DNA from: Senegalimassilia anaerobia JC110
Lineage (GTDB): Bacteria > Actinomycetota > Coriobacteriia > Coriobacteriales > Eggerthellaceae
Assembly (NCBI RefSeq): GCF_000236865.1
Contig: NZ_HE611016.1
Coordinates: forward strand, 255,522-319,521
Reading direction: 5' to 3'
Length of the DNA: 64,000 bases
The translations under genes and the position numbers were made by a program. Shown here piece by piece: positions 8,604 through 15,380 of this stretch (positions are counted from its first letter, which is position 1; each line of letters starts with the position of its first letter). The notes below the pieces were generated by a model, which saw only the letters and a list, made by a program, of their open reading frames with translations, was not told the DNA's origin and did not search any database.

Positions 8604-8682
8604 CCCTTGTGCCCGAGAAGCGGCAGGCGGCTCAAAAGGCCGCGTATGCAGCCTTTTTTGCGATGCTCAGACACTCGTGCGA
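8604..8682 (+). repeat. Terminator-like direct repeat, right copy
   Basis: Second copy of the unit at 6997-7074. The GCCCGAGAAGCGGCAGGCGG core and the following CTCAAAAGGCCGCGT are identical. A T-run and GCGATGC follow. Confidence 0.85.
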
Positions 8683-9018
8683 ATCGGGGTATTTTCTTAA
8701 AAACCCATCACCATTTTTGGGTTATATGGGTATCTGACCTGCGGAAACGACATGTTACCCCGATTCGCCGCTTGCGAGGAAATCGGCGCTCAGGGGTGTT
8801 TTCTTCTTGTGGCGTGCGCTACAATCCCAATCGTTGCGAAAGCAATCTGCTCGTTCGAGCGTATCTGATTTTCCCCATCGGGCATGCGTTATGCCTCGAT
8901 GCTCTATATGTTTCCCCATTGTTGTGGTTATCGTCGCGAAGTGGCGACGTTGTCCCCTATGCCGTATGCGTCGGGGCGGTTTCATCGTGCGCAGATTGCG
9001 CTAGGAAGGGAAGAGGAA

Positions 9019-9753
9019 ATGCTCGTTTCGCAGTTCACGAAAGAACGTCTTGGCGCGGCGTCGGTCGTTGCCGCTTCGCTGGAGTGTCGTTTCGGCACCT
9101 CCTATGCCGCTTCCGACATCGTTATGGCCAGCGGGGTCGACAGCGCCATCAACGCGTTTATGGGCGCGGTGCTCAAGCCCGAAGACGAAGTGATTGCGTT
9201 TGCGCCTTGCGGCCAGACGTATCGTGCGCTTGTTGAGGGTCGAGGCGCTCGCCTGGTTGAGGTTTCGCTTGATGAGGAAACGATGCTGCCCGACTTCGTC
9301 GCGCTCGAGTGTGCGCTCACCCCGCGCACGAAGCTGGCAATCGTGAGCATGCCGAACGATCCGATCGCTATGGCGTATCCGGAAGCTGTCGCCGACGGCA
9401 TCGCCGGCGCGCTGTTCCGCGCCCAGCGCGCGTTCGGCCGTACGATTCTGCTGCTTTCCGATGAGGCGCATAGTGATATGGCGAACGATGAAGCGCAAAA
9501 CCCTTGGTGGCCTGCTTTCTATCGCAATTCCGCGGTTGTGCGCACGTCCGACGTGTCGGCTTCCGTTGCCGGGGAGCCTGCCGAGTATGTCGCGTTGACG
9601 CCGGAGATGGCCGACCGCGGCGATGTCGTTGCCGGCATCCGTCGCGCACTTCGCGAAGCCAATGTCGCGTACGCACCTGCCATGGCGCAGCGCGTGACGG
9701 TTCTGCCCTCGGCCGCATCCCCTGTCTCGTTCGCCGCTCGCTTCGCCTCGTAG
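9019..9753 (+). CDS. Aminotransferase class I/II-like protein without catalytic lysine (possible pseudoenzyme or decayed gene)
   Basis: About 244 residues align by pattern to the large domain of fold-type I aminotransferases: DIVMASGVDSAINAFMGAVL, DEVIAFAPCGQTY, TKLAIVSMPNDPIAMAY and LLLSDEAHSDM. In the block where SxSK should carry the PLP lysine, the protein reads TSDVSASVAGEPAEYVAL. Anchoring on the GE pair puts a valine in place of the lysine. The N-terminal domain and the C-terminal small domain are also missing (intact enzymes have ~390 residues). The start is ATG 9019 behind AGGGAAGAGG; the frame stays open upstream to 8884 without an RBS. It cannot be an ordinary transaminase. Confidence 0.65.
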   Translation: MLVSQFTKERLGAASVVAASLECRFGTSYAASDIVMASGVDSAINAFMGAVLKPEDEVIAFAPCGQTYRALVEGRGARLVEVSLDEETMLPDFVALECALTPRTKLAIVSMPNDPIAMAYPEAVADGIAGALFRAQRAFGRTILLLSDEAHSDMANDEAQNPWWPAFYRNSAVVRTSDVSASVAGEPAEYVALTPEMADRGDVVAGIRRALREANVAYAPAMAQRVTVLPSAASPVSFAARFAS

Positions 9754-10191
9754 CGCACAAGGTTGCGCTAGGGGCGGGAAGCCCCTGATAGCGCTAACCG
9801 CGGCTTCGAGGGTGTCGGGCTTGCAGCGAATATTGCTATGGCCGTCTCCCTTACCTTTCTGTTCATTACTGGATAGCATCTTTCGTTTAGGTTTGCACAC
9901 GTCAGCATTTTCAGGTTCAGTTAGCTTTTTCAGCATGCGTCAGCTTTGTTAGGTTCCGTTAGCATAGTTAGCAATCGTCAGTTCCAGTGCATTAGCTATA
10001 GGGCTGCCAAGAGTGCTTGGCAGCCCTTTCTGTATTGAGCGTTGCTCGCTAACGGTTCGTAACAAGCGGAAAGCGAGACAGGACGGCTTTCGCCCGTTCA
10101 TCCCGCGCGTTCTCGGTGGAAAAAACTAGGGCGCATCCGACCTCGCGGACACGCCCTTGCAAAACCAAGTGGTTTTTCCAGCAGAGAACAA
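9754..10191. other. Non-coding stretch with a strong terminator
   Basis: No credible gene. Positions 9890-9990 are AT-richer and repeat the words GTTAGC and GTCAGC several times just before the terminator at 10001-10030. A second hairpin at about 10129-10151 (GGGCG...CGCCC arms, imperfect) is followed on the minus strand by TTTTTT and may terminate minus-strand transcription of the IS remnant. Confidence 0.5.
10001..10030 (+). terminator. Intrinsic terminator
   Basis: GGCTGCCAAG and CTTGGCAGCC form a perfect 10-bp stem followed by CTTTCTGT. It lies 247 nt after the aminotransferase-like frame and may end its transcript or a small RNA. Confidence 0.8.
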
Positions 10192-10482
10192 TCATGGCCG
10201 CTTAGGCGTTTGCGTGTCAATAAGCTTGAGCAGAAAACGTGGCGCACGAAACCCGACGGCGATCTTCTCGATTGCAGGCTTAGGGGCCCATGTACGCTCC
10301 AGCAAAGAAGGCTGCGACATTTTTTTCAAGAATGCGTTCTCTATCTCGAGTTTGCGGATGCATCTTCTTGCCTCGTGCAAGCGCGCGGTTCTCGGCCTTC
10401 GAGTCAGGCTCGCTTGTGAGTTCGTTCCTTTGCGGGAACTACGGGTCGCCCGGCAAGCACGGGCGGGGTGGCGGACGGGCAA
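10192..10482 (-). pseudogene. IS3-family transposase OrfA remnant
   Basis: The minus-strand frame contains RLHEARRCIRKLEIENAFLKK, matching the leucine-zipper end of IS3-family OrfA proteins (RLRxENxxLExExxFLKKA). The upstream HTH half is absent, the downstream sequence is unlike OrfB, and no inverted termini could be found. It is a relic of an insertion sequence, next to an abortive-infection gene. Confidence 0.55.
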
Positions 10483-10499
10483 CGTTACCGAACGCCCAT

Positions 10500-10600
10500 T
10501 TGATATACTAATTAACTGTTGGTATACTATATGGCAATGGCCCCGGGAATGACCTCTGATTCAAGTCACCGGGGCTCGATTTGTATCTATAGGAGTTTTC
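10500..10600 (+). ncRNA. Promoter plus hairpin leader upstream of the Abi_2 gene (candidate abiF-type RNA)
   Basis: TTGATA (10500-10505), a 17-nt spacer and TATACT (10523-10528) form a near-consensus sigma-70 promoter, rare in this GC-rich DNA. The expected transcript starts near 10535 and immediately forms a hairpin with GCCCCGG (10540-10546) and CCGGGGC (10569-10575) around a 22-nt loop. About 25 nt later comes the TTG start of the Abi_2 gene behind TAGGAG. A conserved RNA motif called abiF has been described upstream of Abi_2 genes. Whether this leader belongs to it needs a covariance search. Confidence 0.5.
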
Positions 10601-11356
10601 TTGGCTGACGAGCAATGCAACCATCAGACGAAACGCGCCTGCGTCAACGGCATGAATATCCTCCCGTGGGTTGAGAGGTGGCTTTCCCCTGAACGTCTTG
10701 CCCCTTACCTCGAAGCTAGCGAGTGCGATGCCGAGAAGGCGCTCGAGCTGTACCGCTGGAACGTTGCGCTCGGGCAGTTCCTCATGCGCGACATCTCGTA
10801 CTTCGAGGTGGCTCTCCGCAATGCTTACAACGATACGATGGAGGCTCGTTGGGATGGCGAGTGTCACTGGCTTCTCGATGGCGACTCTCCTGTGCGCAGG
10901 CCTGTCATGAGGAAGTCAGGCAAGGGCACGGTGGACGTCAACCGCATCAATCGGAAGATCATCGACGTTGCCGTGAACGGGCTTCCCGAGGGGTTTTCGA
11001 GCGGTGACCTTGTCTCGAATCTGACACTTGGCTTCTGGGTTCATCTTACGGACCGCAGCCGCGAGGCTGTCATCTGGCGAACAGGACTTTATGCCGCCTG
11101 GCCGAAGGGCACGAGGCGCGTTGCGCTCCAGAACCGGCTTGACGGCATCCTGCGCGTGCGCAACCGTATCGCGCACAACGAGCGGCTCTTCAACCCGAAG
11201 TGCGAGCAGCTATCCCCGATGCGCGTGAACGCTGATGCTCTGGCGCTTCTCGGGCAGCTCTGCCCCGAGGCGGCGGCGTACGTTCGAGGGTCAGACAAGG
11301 AGACTATTGAAGATTTCCTTGCGCGCAACCCTGCGCCTGTGAACGTGAGGCTTTAG
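10601..11356 (+). CDS. Abi_2 (AbiD/AbiF-like) abortive infection HEPN protein
   Basis: A 251-residue protein with the Abi_2 layout: RWLSPERLAPYL, then ALELYRWNVALGQFLMRDIS, EVALRNAYND, a central LTLGFWVHLT block and LYAAWPKGT. The C-terminal VRNRIAHNERLF carries the R-N-x3-H signature of HEPN ribonucleases. Related proteins stop phage growth by cleaving RNA or by toxin action. The start is TTG 10601 with TAGGAG 6 nt upstream. It stands alone behind its own strong promoter and a structured leader, and is followed by another structured RNA candidate. Confidence 0.85.
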   Translation: MADEQCNHQTKRACVNGMNILPWVERWLSPERLAPYLEASECDAEKALELYRWNVALGQFLMRDISYFEVALRNAYNDTMEARWDGECHWLLDGDSPVRRPVMRKSGKGTVDVNRINRKIIDVAVNGLPEGFSSGDLVSNLTLGFWVHLTDRSREAVIWRTGLYAAWPKGTRRVALQNRLDGILRVRNRIAHNERLFNPKCEQLSPMRVNADALALLGQLCPEAAAYVRGSDKETIEDFLARNPAPVNVRL

Positions 11357-11412
11357 CTACTAGCCCCGTTCAGCATATTGCCGCTCATCGTTATGAGCAT
11401 GTGAGCTACAAT

Positions 11413-11498
11413 TCAGTTAGTGAAACAGTCCTTGCGGACTCTACGTGAGGCAAGGACAAAGGAGGGTCGCTGGAACAACCAGCGGCCCTTTGATTTTG
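11413..11498 (+). ncRNA. Candidate small structured RNA with terminator
   Basis: TACAAT at 11407-11412 may be a -10 box. It is followed by a hairpin with a perfect 8-bp stem (GTCCTTGC 11428-11435 with GCAAGGAC 11450-11457). Next comes a terminator-type hairpin (GGGTCGCTGG 11464-11473 with CCAGCGGCCC 11479-11488) and TTTGATTTT. No -35 box is obvious. It lies 57 nt after the Abi_2 gene, so it may simply be its terminator region, but the first hairpin is more than a terminator needs. Confidence 0.4.
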
Positions 11499-11530
11499 CT
11501 AGGGGATCGCGCGTCATTTGTTTTCGAACG

Positions 11531-11555
11531 GAACAGGGGAGGCGGAGGTGCGTTC
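11531..11555 (+). repeat. Dispersed palindrome family A, copy 3 (variant)
   Basis: GAACAGGGGAGGCGGAGG followed by TGCGTTC: the family A ends are kept and the core is 2 nt longer than in the other copies. Confidence 0.55.
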
Positions 11556-11668
11556 GTGTAGTGGCGCGGGCTGATTGGGAACCTCTCGGACCTCATCTCA
11601 ATTGATACGGGAAAGCTCCGAGAGGTTTGTCGTCCTGTGCGGTTGTTGACGCTTGCTAATGCTTTTCT

Positions 11669-11956
11669 TTACGCTGGCAGCCAGACGCGGGTGAGCGGGA
11701 GAATCGCGCGGTCGTTATCGTTGACTTTGTCGTAGACCTCAACGTAGTTACGCACGAAGGAGTCAAGGTCGAGCAGACGAACGGGGACGTAGGCGTGATC
11801 GGCTTCATAGCGAGCTTCCTTGGTGGAGCCGCCGGTGGAAACGTAGAGCTCGCGGTCTTCTGGTCGAAGCCTGGCAATGAACGATCTGATTGCAAACGCA
11901 CTCACCATGGCGCCCTTGCGGTGTTTGACCTTGGCGATAATGCGTGGGCTATCTTT
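11669..11956 (-). pseudogene. C-terminal catalytic fragment of an Mrr-type restriction endonuclease
   Basis: The frame reads RIIAKVKHRKG, then FAIRSFIARLRPEDRELYVS, TGGSTKEARYEADHAYVPVR and LLDLDSFVRNYVEVYDK. This follows the Mrr catalytic domain (QxK, R-x-F-x-G/A-x-L, VSTGGFTKEA, LIDLDxLV). Sequence upstream in frame is unrelated, so the N-terminus and the first catalytic acids are missing. It stays open to a normal-looking end (PLTRVWLPA). A matching N-terminal domain lies at 23024-23257 on the same strand. Confidence 0.7.
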
Positions 11957-12006
11957 GATGAGAGTGCGGCTACGGCATTGTCTGCTCGTTCGGGTTTCGA
12001 GCAGCC

Positions 12007-12328
12007 GACGATGTCGGTCCGGTTTGCGACCGCGTTGGTCGCAAACCGGTGCTTGTCGGCGGGCTTGTGGCATTTTCGGCGGGAAGCGTGGCCTGCGCAG
12101 CGATCTGGAGCATCGAAGCGCTTATCCTGTTCCGTTTGATCGAGGCTACGGGTGCGGGCGCGGTGTGTGCGGTTTCAACTGCGATAATCAAGGATTGCTT
12201 CAAACCTGAGCGCCGCACCGCCTTGTTTTGGTTCTGCAGGTGATCATGGTCATCGGTCCTGTGGTGGCACCCTGTGGGCCTACCTGCTCACTTCGCGCAA
12301 AGCGCATATCAAGGAGCTGGAGAAGTAA
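12007..12328 (+). pseudogene. Bcr/CflA-type MFS drug transporter remnant
   Basis: The sequence reads VGPVCDRVGRKPVLVGGLVA (MFS motif A), then LILFRLIEATGAGAVCAVST and IIKDCFKPERRTALF, typical of the first four helices of Bcr/CflA exporters. The frame then breaks near 12237. A shifted frame continues VLQVIMVIGPVVAP, and a further shift leads to a terminal tail ending IKELEK-stop at 12326-12328. The middle and most of the C-terminal half are lost. Confidence 0.7.
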
Positions 12329-12333
12329 AACGG

Positions 12334-13138
12334 CGGGATTTTTCGATCGCGTATGGATTTGCGCCATTTTGTTGGATGAGGTGCGCGGTTTTGCCGATGG
12401 GCATTATCGAGAACGTAACGAAAACGAGCTTGTTTCAGCGCTTTGAGCATGCTATGAAAAGCGACCGCGTTTAATGATTTTGCAAAAAAGGCACGCGCTG
12501 GTGACGCTGTTCTGCTATATCAACATGAGTCCCAACACCACTTGCTTGCCCGCTGGCACGCTGGCCAGCGGCGCGAAGCTGCCGACAACATCGTACCTGT
12601 TCGGACCGGAATTCGTCATGAGGGCGCCTTTCGTCAGGGGTTTCCTTAGCTTTGTTGGCCGCTGTCCTTATAGGTGCGGCGTCTATTGCGCGTCCGGGTG
12701 CCGTGCTTCGCGAACGCAAGCGGTATAAAATCGATTTCATGAGCAAGCAGTATGCCTTGCTTTTGGCGGTTCAGGAACTCACAAAAATGACCACTGTTGG
12801 ACAGAAAGTTGAGACCTTGAACGATAAAAGACTTCTCATATGCTTGATTAGCCTGAATCCGTTCACCTATTCCATGAATTCCTTCGTTGAGTACATATTT
12901 GGATACTCATTTGCGCCCTGACGGTGACTGGTAAAACGCTCATTCGGTATCCTCACAATTTGTCCTAAATTCCTTCAGCTTCTCGGGATATTGCCCAACA
13001 GTGGCCACTTTTTCGAAAAGATGAGCATCATATGCTGCGCTCGTCTCCCTTGACGCCTGACTGCTTGATTCGCAGTTTTTGCACGCCCTATAGCGAAAGG
13101 GCCCTTGGGGCCGAAGTCGCTAAAGGAAAGGACTGCAT
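12334..13138. other. Decayed accessory DNA without a recognisable gene
   Basis: Several short open frames occur (for example 12334-12474 and 12474-12728), but none has a convincing start or resembles a family I know. Positions 12760-13013 are distinctly AT-richer than the surroundings and are bounded by inverted repeats (see 12783-13013). Positions 13014-13138 hold the promoter region of the MerR-like gene. Confidence 0.4.
12783..13013. mobile_element. MITE-like element bounded by ~22-bp inverted repeats
   Basis: The left end AAAAATGACCACTGTTGGAC and the right end GTCCAACAGTGGCCACTTTTT-like sequence (as read, TTGCCCAACAGTGGCCACTT) are inverted repeats with about 20 of 23 matching positions. 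They enclose 186 bp of AT-rich, non-coding DNA. No target-site duplication could be recognised and no transposase is present. Confidence 0.4.
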
Positions 13139-13270
13139 ATGCGAACGCCAAACGCTTCGCAGCCAAAAGCGCGGGAAATCAAAGCTGAGGAAACTTTCGC
13201 GAGTTCATCGCCGAATCCTGCTTGCTGTTCAAGCGTTGAACAGATTTGCTGGAACTCGGGAGGGCGGCAC

Positions 13271-14014
13271 ATGAACAACGCACACGAACACGGTGGCTGG
13301 ACGATTTCCGAGGTTGAGCGCCTGACAGGATTGCCGCGGCGCGACATCCAGCGCTGCTGCTACAACGGGAAAGGAGGGTTGGGTATTGTACAACCCCAGA
13401 ACAGCACATGGGGAAGGAGAACTTATAGCGCACGTGAAGTCGCAACGCTGTTCGTGGTCCGCCTGGAAAAGCAGCAGGGACTGAGTCTCTCCGAAATCGG
13501 TGAAAAGCTGCGCAAGCACCCAGCAACTGGAAGTGAGGCAGAACCCGGGCTGCTGGCGGTACACATAGAAAGACTCAAAGAACGACAAGAAGAGGTTGCG
13601 GGGCAGCTCCTGGCTGCGCGAGCGTTGCTGATGGCTTCGCAGGGTGAAGAACCGATGTTGGCTGGCGAGCTTATCGAGAACGAAATCGATGCGCAGGTGG
13701 TCGAAGCCTTTCACAAGATGGTAGATGAAGAAGCAAGGCAGGACGGTATGAGTGCTGACTGTGCCGCCCATCGCGGGTGGCTTGCCCGCTCTTTTGCACC
13801 GCTTGTGGAGAACGCTGATTCTTCTGAAGCATCAGCGTGCGCCGCGCTTGCGCTTGCCGGCGCGATTGACGACATCCATGGACGTTACAACGTGTCGCAT
13901 GTTGCTGCAAAGGCAATTCTGAACTGGGCATTTAATGCACCCGGCATGTCCGTTGTTGTTGATGTATGGCTTGGGCCGGGAGCCTACGAGCTGCTTTTGC
14001 GGACGCTTCGTTAG
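13271..14014 (+). CDS. MerR-family transcriptional regulator
   Basis: About 247 residues. The N-terminal winged helix reads GWTISEVERLTGLPRRDIQR, then a wing segment and GRRTYSAREVATLFVVRLEK, followed by a coiled-coil (SLSEIGEKL...HIERLKERQEEVAGQL). The C-terminal ~120 residues form a helical domain loosely like the TipA ligand-binding part, but I cannot assign a ligand. ATG 13271 is preferred because of GGGAGG 8 nt upstream and its closeness to the HTH. The frame also opens at ATG 13139 behind AAAGGAAAGG, which would add 44 unrelated residues. It is 37 nt upstream of a lipoprotein gene on the same strand, its likely partner or target. Confidence 0.72.
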   Translation: MNNAHEHGGWTISEVERLTGLPRRDIQRCCYNGKGGLGIVQPQNSTWGRRTYSAREVATLFVVRLEKQQGLSLSEIGEKLRKHPATGSEAEPGLLAVHIERLKERQEEVAGQLLAARALLMASQGEEPMLAGELIENEIDAQVVEAFHKMVDEEARQDGMSADCAAHRGWLARSFAPLVENADSSEASACAALALAGAIDDIHGRYNVSHVAAKAILNWAFNAPGMSVVVDVWLGPGAYELLLRTLR

Positions 14015-14051
14015 TTCGCGGCTATATGGAATACGACCGAAAGGAACCATT

Positions 14052-14903
14052 ATGAAACAGGCGATCATCGTTGCAGCAAGCGCCGCAATGTTTGCCTTAG
14101 CTCTTGCGTTTGCTGGTTGTGCCGCACCTCAAGACCAGCAATCAAACGTCGAGCAGAAAGGTAGCGAGGCCCAGCAGGAAACGGCTGTTCAGCAAAGCGA
14201 ACCGATTAAGCCTTCTCCCGATAAGCATACGTGGTACGTCAAAGACTACCGCGGAATGAACGCGGCATCTGTTGGCTATACCGCTTTAGACGAGTTGCGT
14301 CACGACCGGTATGGTAGCGGCACCTTGGGGATCGTCTACGTCAGCGCTGAAGGAGCGTATATTAACCCGACGGACGAAGAGAGTCTGAAGCAGTACGTTG
14401 TTTACGACCAAAATCTGAAACCCAATACAGAAATCAAGCTTGAGTTTTTGAGGCAGGAAGATGGGACCGAATACGATAATCTTGTGGCAAGCGAGTCTCA
14501 GGAAGAGATAGTGCTTGCAGTAAAGAAAATCGGGGAAGTTGACGGTACGGCACCGTGCATGACCGCAATCGATTCCTCGCCAGATAAGTACACGCGTGCG
14601 TTGCGGGATTACGTTGGGCGCAATCTGGCTTCATGCGGATATATCAGTATGGCGGGCTCGCTTGCCGACCATTATGGTAGCGGATACATCACGATGAATG
14701 TGCTAGCCAGCGATGGAAGCTATATCGAGCTCGATGACAAGGATTCGTTGGCTGACTATGTGGTAGTTGGGCAAAGCATGCAACCGAACACCATGATTAC
14801 CATGGAGTTTAGCAAGAAAGCCGACGGCACGGAATACGATAACCTTGTGAGCAGCCAAAGTGTGAAATCGCTAGACCTGAAAGTGGCCAAGCTGAAATCC
14901 TGA
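14052..14903 (+). CDS. Lipoprotein with two tandem PASTA-like repeats
   Basis: 283 residues. The signal peptide ends in the lipobox LAFAGC (Cys about residue 22), followed by a Gln/Glu-rich linker. Two homologous ~105-residue units follow. Each begins SPDK(H/Y)T, continues DYxGxNxASxGY (like the PASTA opening V-G-x3-A-x2-x-L), contains YGSG, then VxxxQxxxPNTxIxxEF and ends DGTEYDNLV. It is probably anchored to the outer face of the membrane. The start is ATG 14052 behind AAAGGA; a terminator follows at 14953. Confidence 0.8.
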   Translation: MKQAIIVAASAAMFALALAFAGCAAPQDQQSNVEQKGSEAQQETAVQQSEPIKPSPDKHTWYVKDYRGMNAASVGYTALDELRHDRYGSGTLGIVYVSAEGAYINPTDEESLKQYVVYDQNLKPNTEIKLEFLRQEDGTEYDNLVASESQEEIVLAVKKIGEVDGTAPCMTAIDSSPDKYTRALRDYVGRNLASCGYISMAGSLADHYGSGYITMNVLASDGSYIELDDKDSLADYVVVGQSMQPNTMITMEFSKKADGTEYDNLVSSQSVKSLDLKVAKLKS

Positions 14904-14952
14904 TGCTTGTGCAATTCGAGAAGCGCCTACTAGTTAGCAAGTCTTAGATGCG

Positions 14953-14980
14953 GGCCGATGCGAAAGCATCGGCCTGATTT
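14953..14980 (+). terminator. Intrinsic terminator after the PASTA-like lipoprotein gene
   Basis: GGCCGATGC and GCATCGGCC form a perfect 9-bp stem with a GAAA tetraloop, followed by TGATTT. Confidence 0.75.
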
Positions 14981-15041
14981 GGCTCGGTTAGCGTGTGCGG
15001 AGCCTGTTGGGTATGCGCGGAATTATCGAGGTGGGTGCCGG

Positions 15042-15257
15042 CTAGAAGTCGATCAAGTCGCGTACGTTAACTTCGAGGGCATCGGCGAGGCGGCACAAAA
15101 TGTCAAGTCCCACGTTCACGGTGCCGTTCTCGATTTGCCAAATGTGCGTCTGGCTCGAGCCAATCATGAGGGCAAGCTTGCGCTGGGACAGCCCCTGCTG
15201 CTCCCGTAACGTCTTGATGCGCGCGCCCATCCGCTTTCTTCGCTCGTCTGTGCTCAT
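15042..15257 (-). CDS. XRE-family HTH regulator (Cro/CI type)
   Basis: A 71-residue protein that is almost entirely one HTH_3 domain: RIKTLREQQGLSQRKLALMI, then SSQTHIWQIENGTVNVGLD and ILCRLADALEVNVRDLI. It is divergent from the large membrane protein gene at 15381. A minus-strand promoter, TTGCTA-17 nt-TATTGT, lies just upstream, and a perfect 20-bp palindrome covers its -35 box. Autorepression and control of the divergent gene are likely. Confidence 0.9.
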   Translation of the reverse strand: MSTDERRKRMGARIKTLREQQGLSQRKLALMIGSSQTHIWQIENGTVNVGLDILCRLADALEVNVRDLIDF

Positions 15258-15288
15258 AAGCGCATCGTAAAAGCTACAATAGAAAAGG

Positions 15289-15308
15289 TGACTTGCTATA
15301 GCAAGTCA
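15289..15308. promoter_or_regulatory. Operator palindrome between XRE regulator and membrane-protein gene
   Basis: TGACTTGCTATAGCAAGTCA is a perfect 20-bp palindrome. Read on the minus strand it contains the -35 hexamer TTGCTA, with TATTGT 17 nt further on (15276-15281). Binding by the XRE dimer would therefore block the regulator's own promoter. It lies 73 nt before the membrane-protein start. Confidence 0.72.
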
Positions 15309-15380
15309 GCAGTCGAAACCGCAGATGATAGGTACAGGGAAGCGAGCGCGAACACCCGCGCCAAAAGGAAGGACAACGGG

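Noticed and set aside
10601..11356. Type III toxin-antitoxin (ToxN/ToxI) reading of the Abi locus
   Set aside because: The protein is Abi_2/HEPN rather than ToxN-like, and the leader does not contain tandem RNA repeats.
11596..11610. 15-mer TCTCAATTGATACGG shared with 33807-33821
   Set aside because: A few identical 15-mers are expected by chance in a 64-kb window, and the flanks of the two sites are unrelated.
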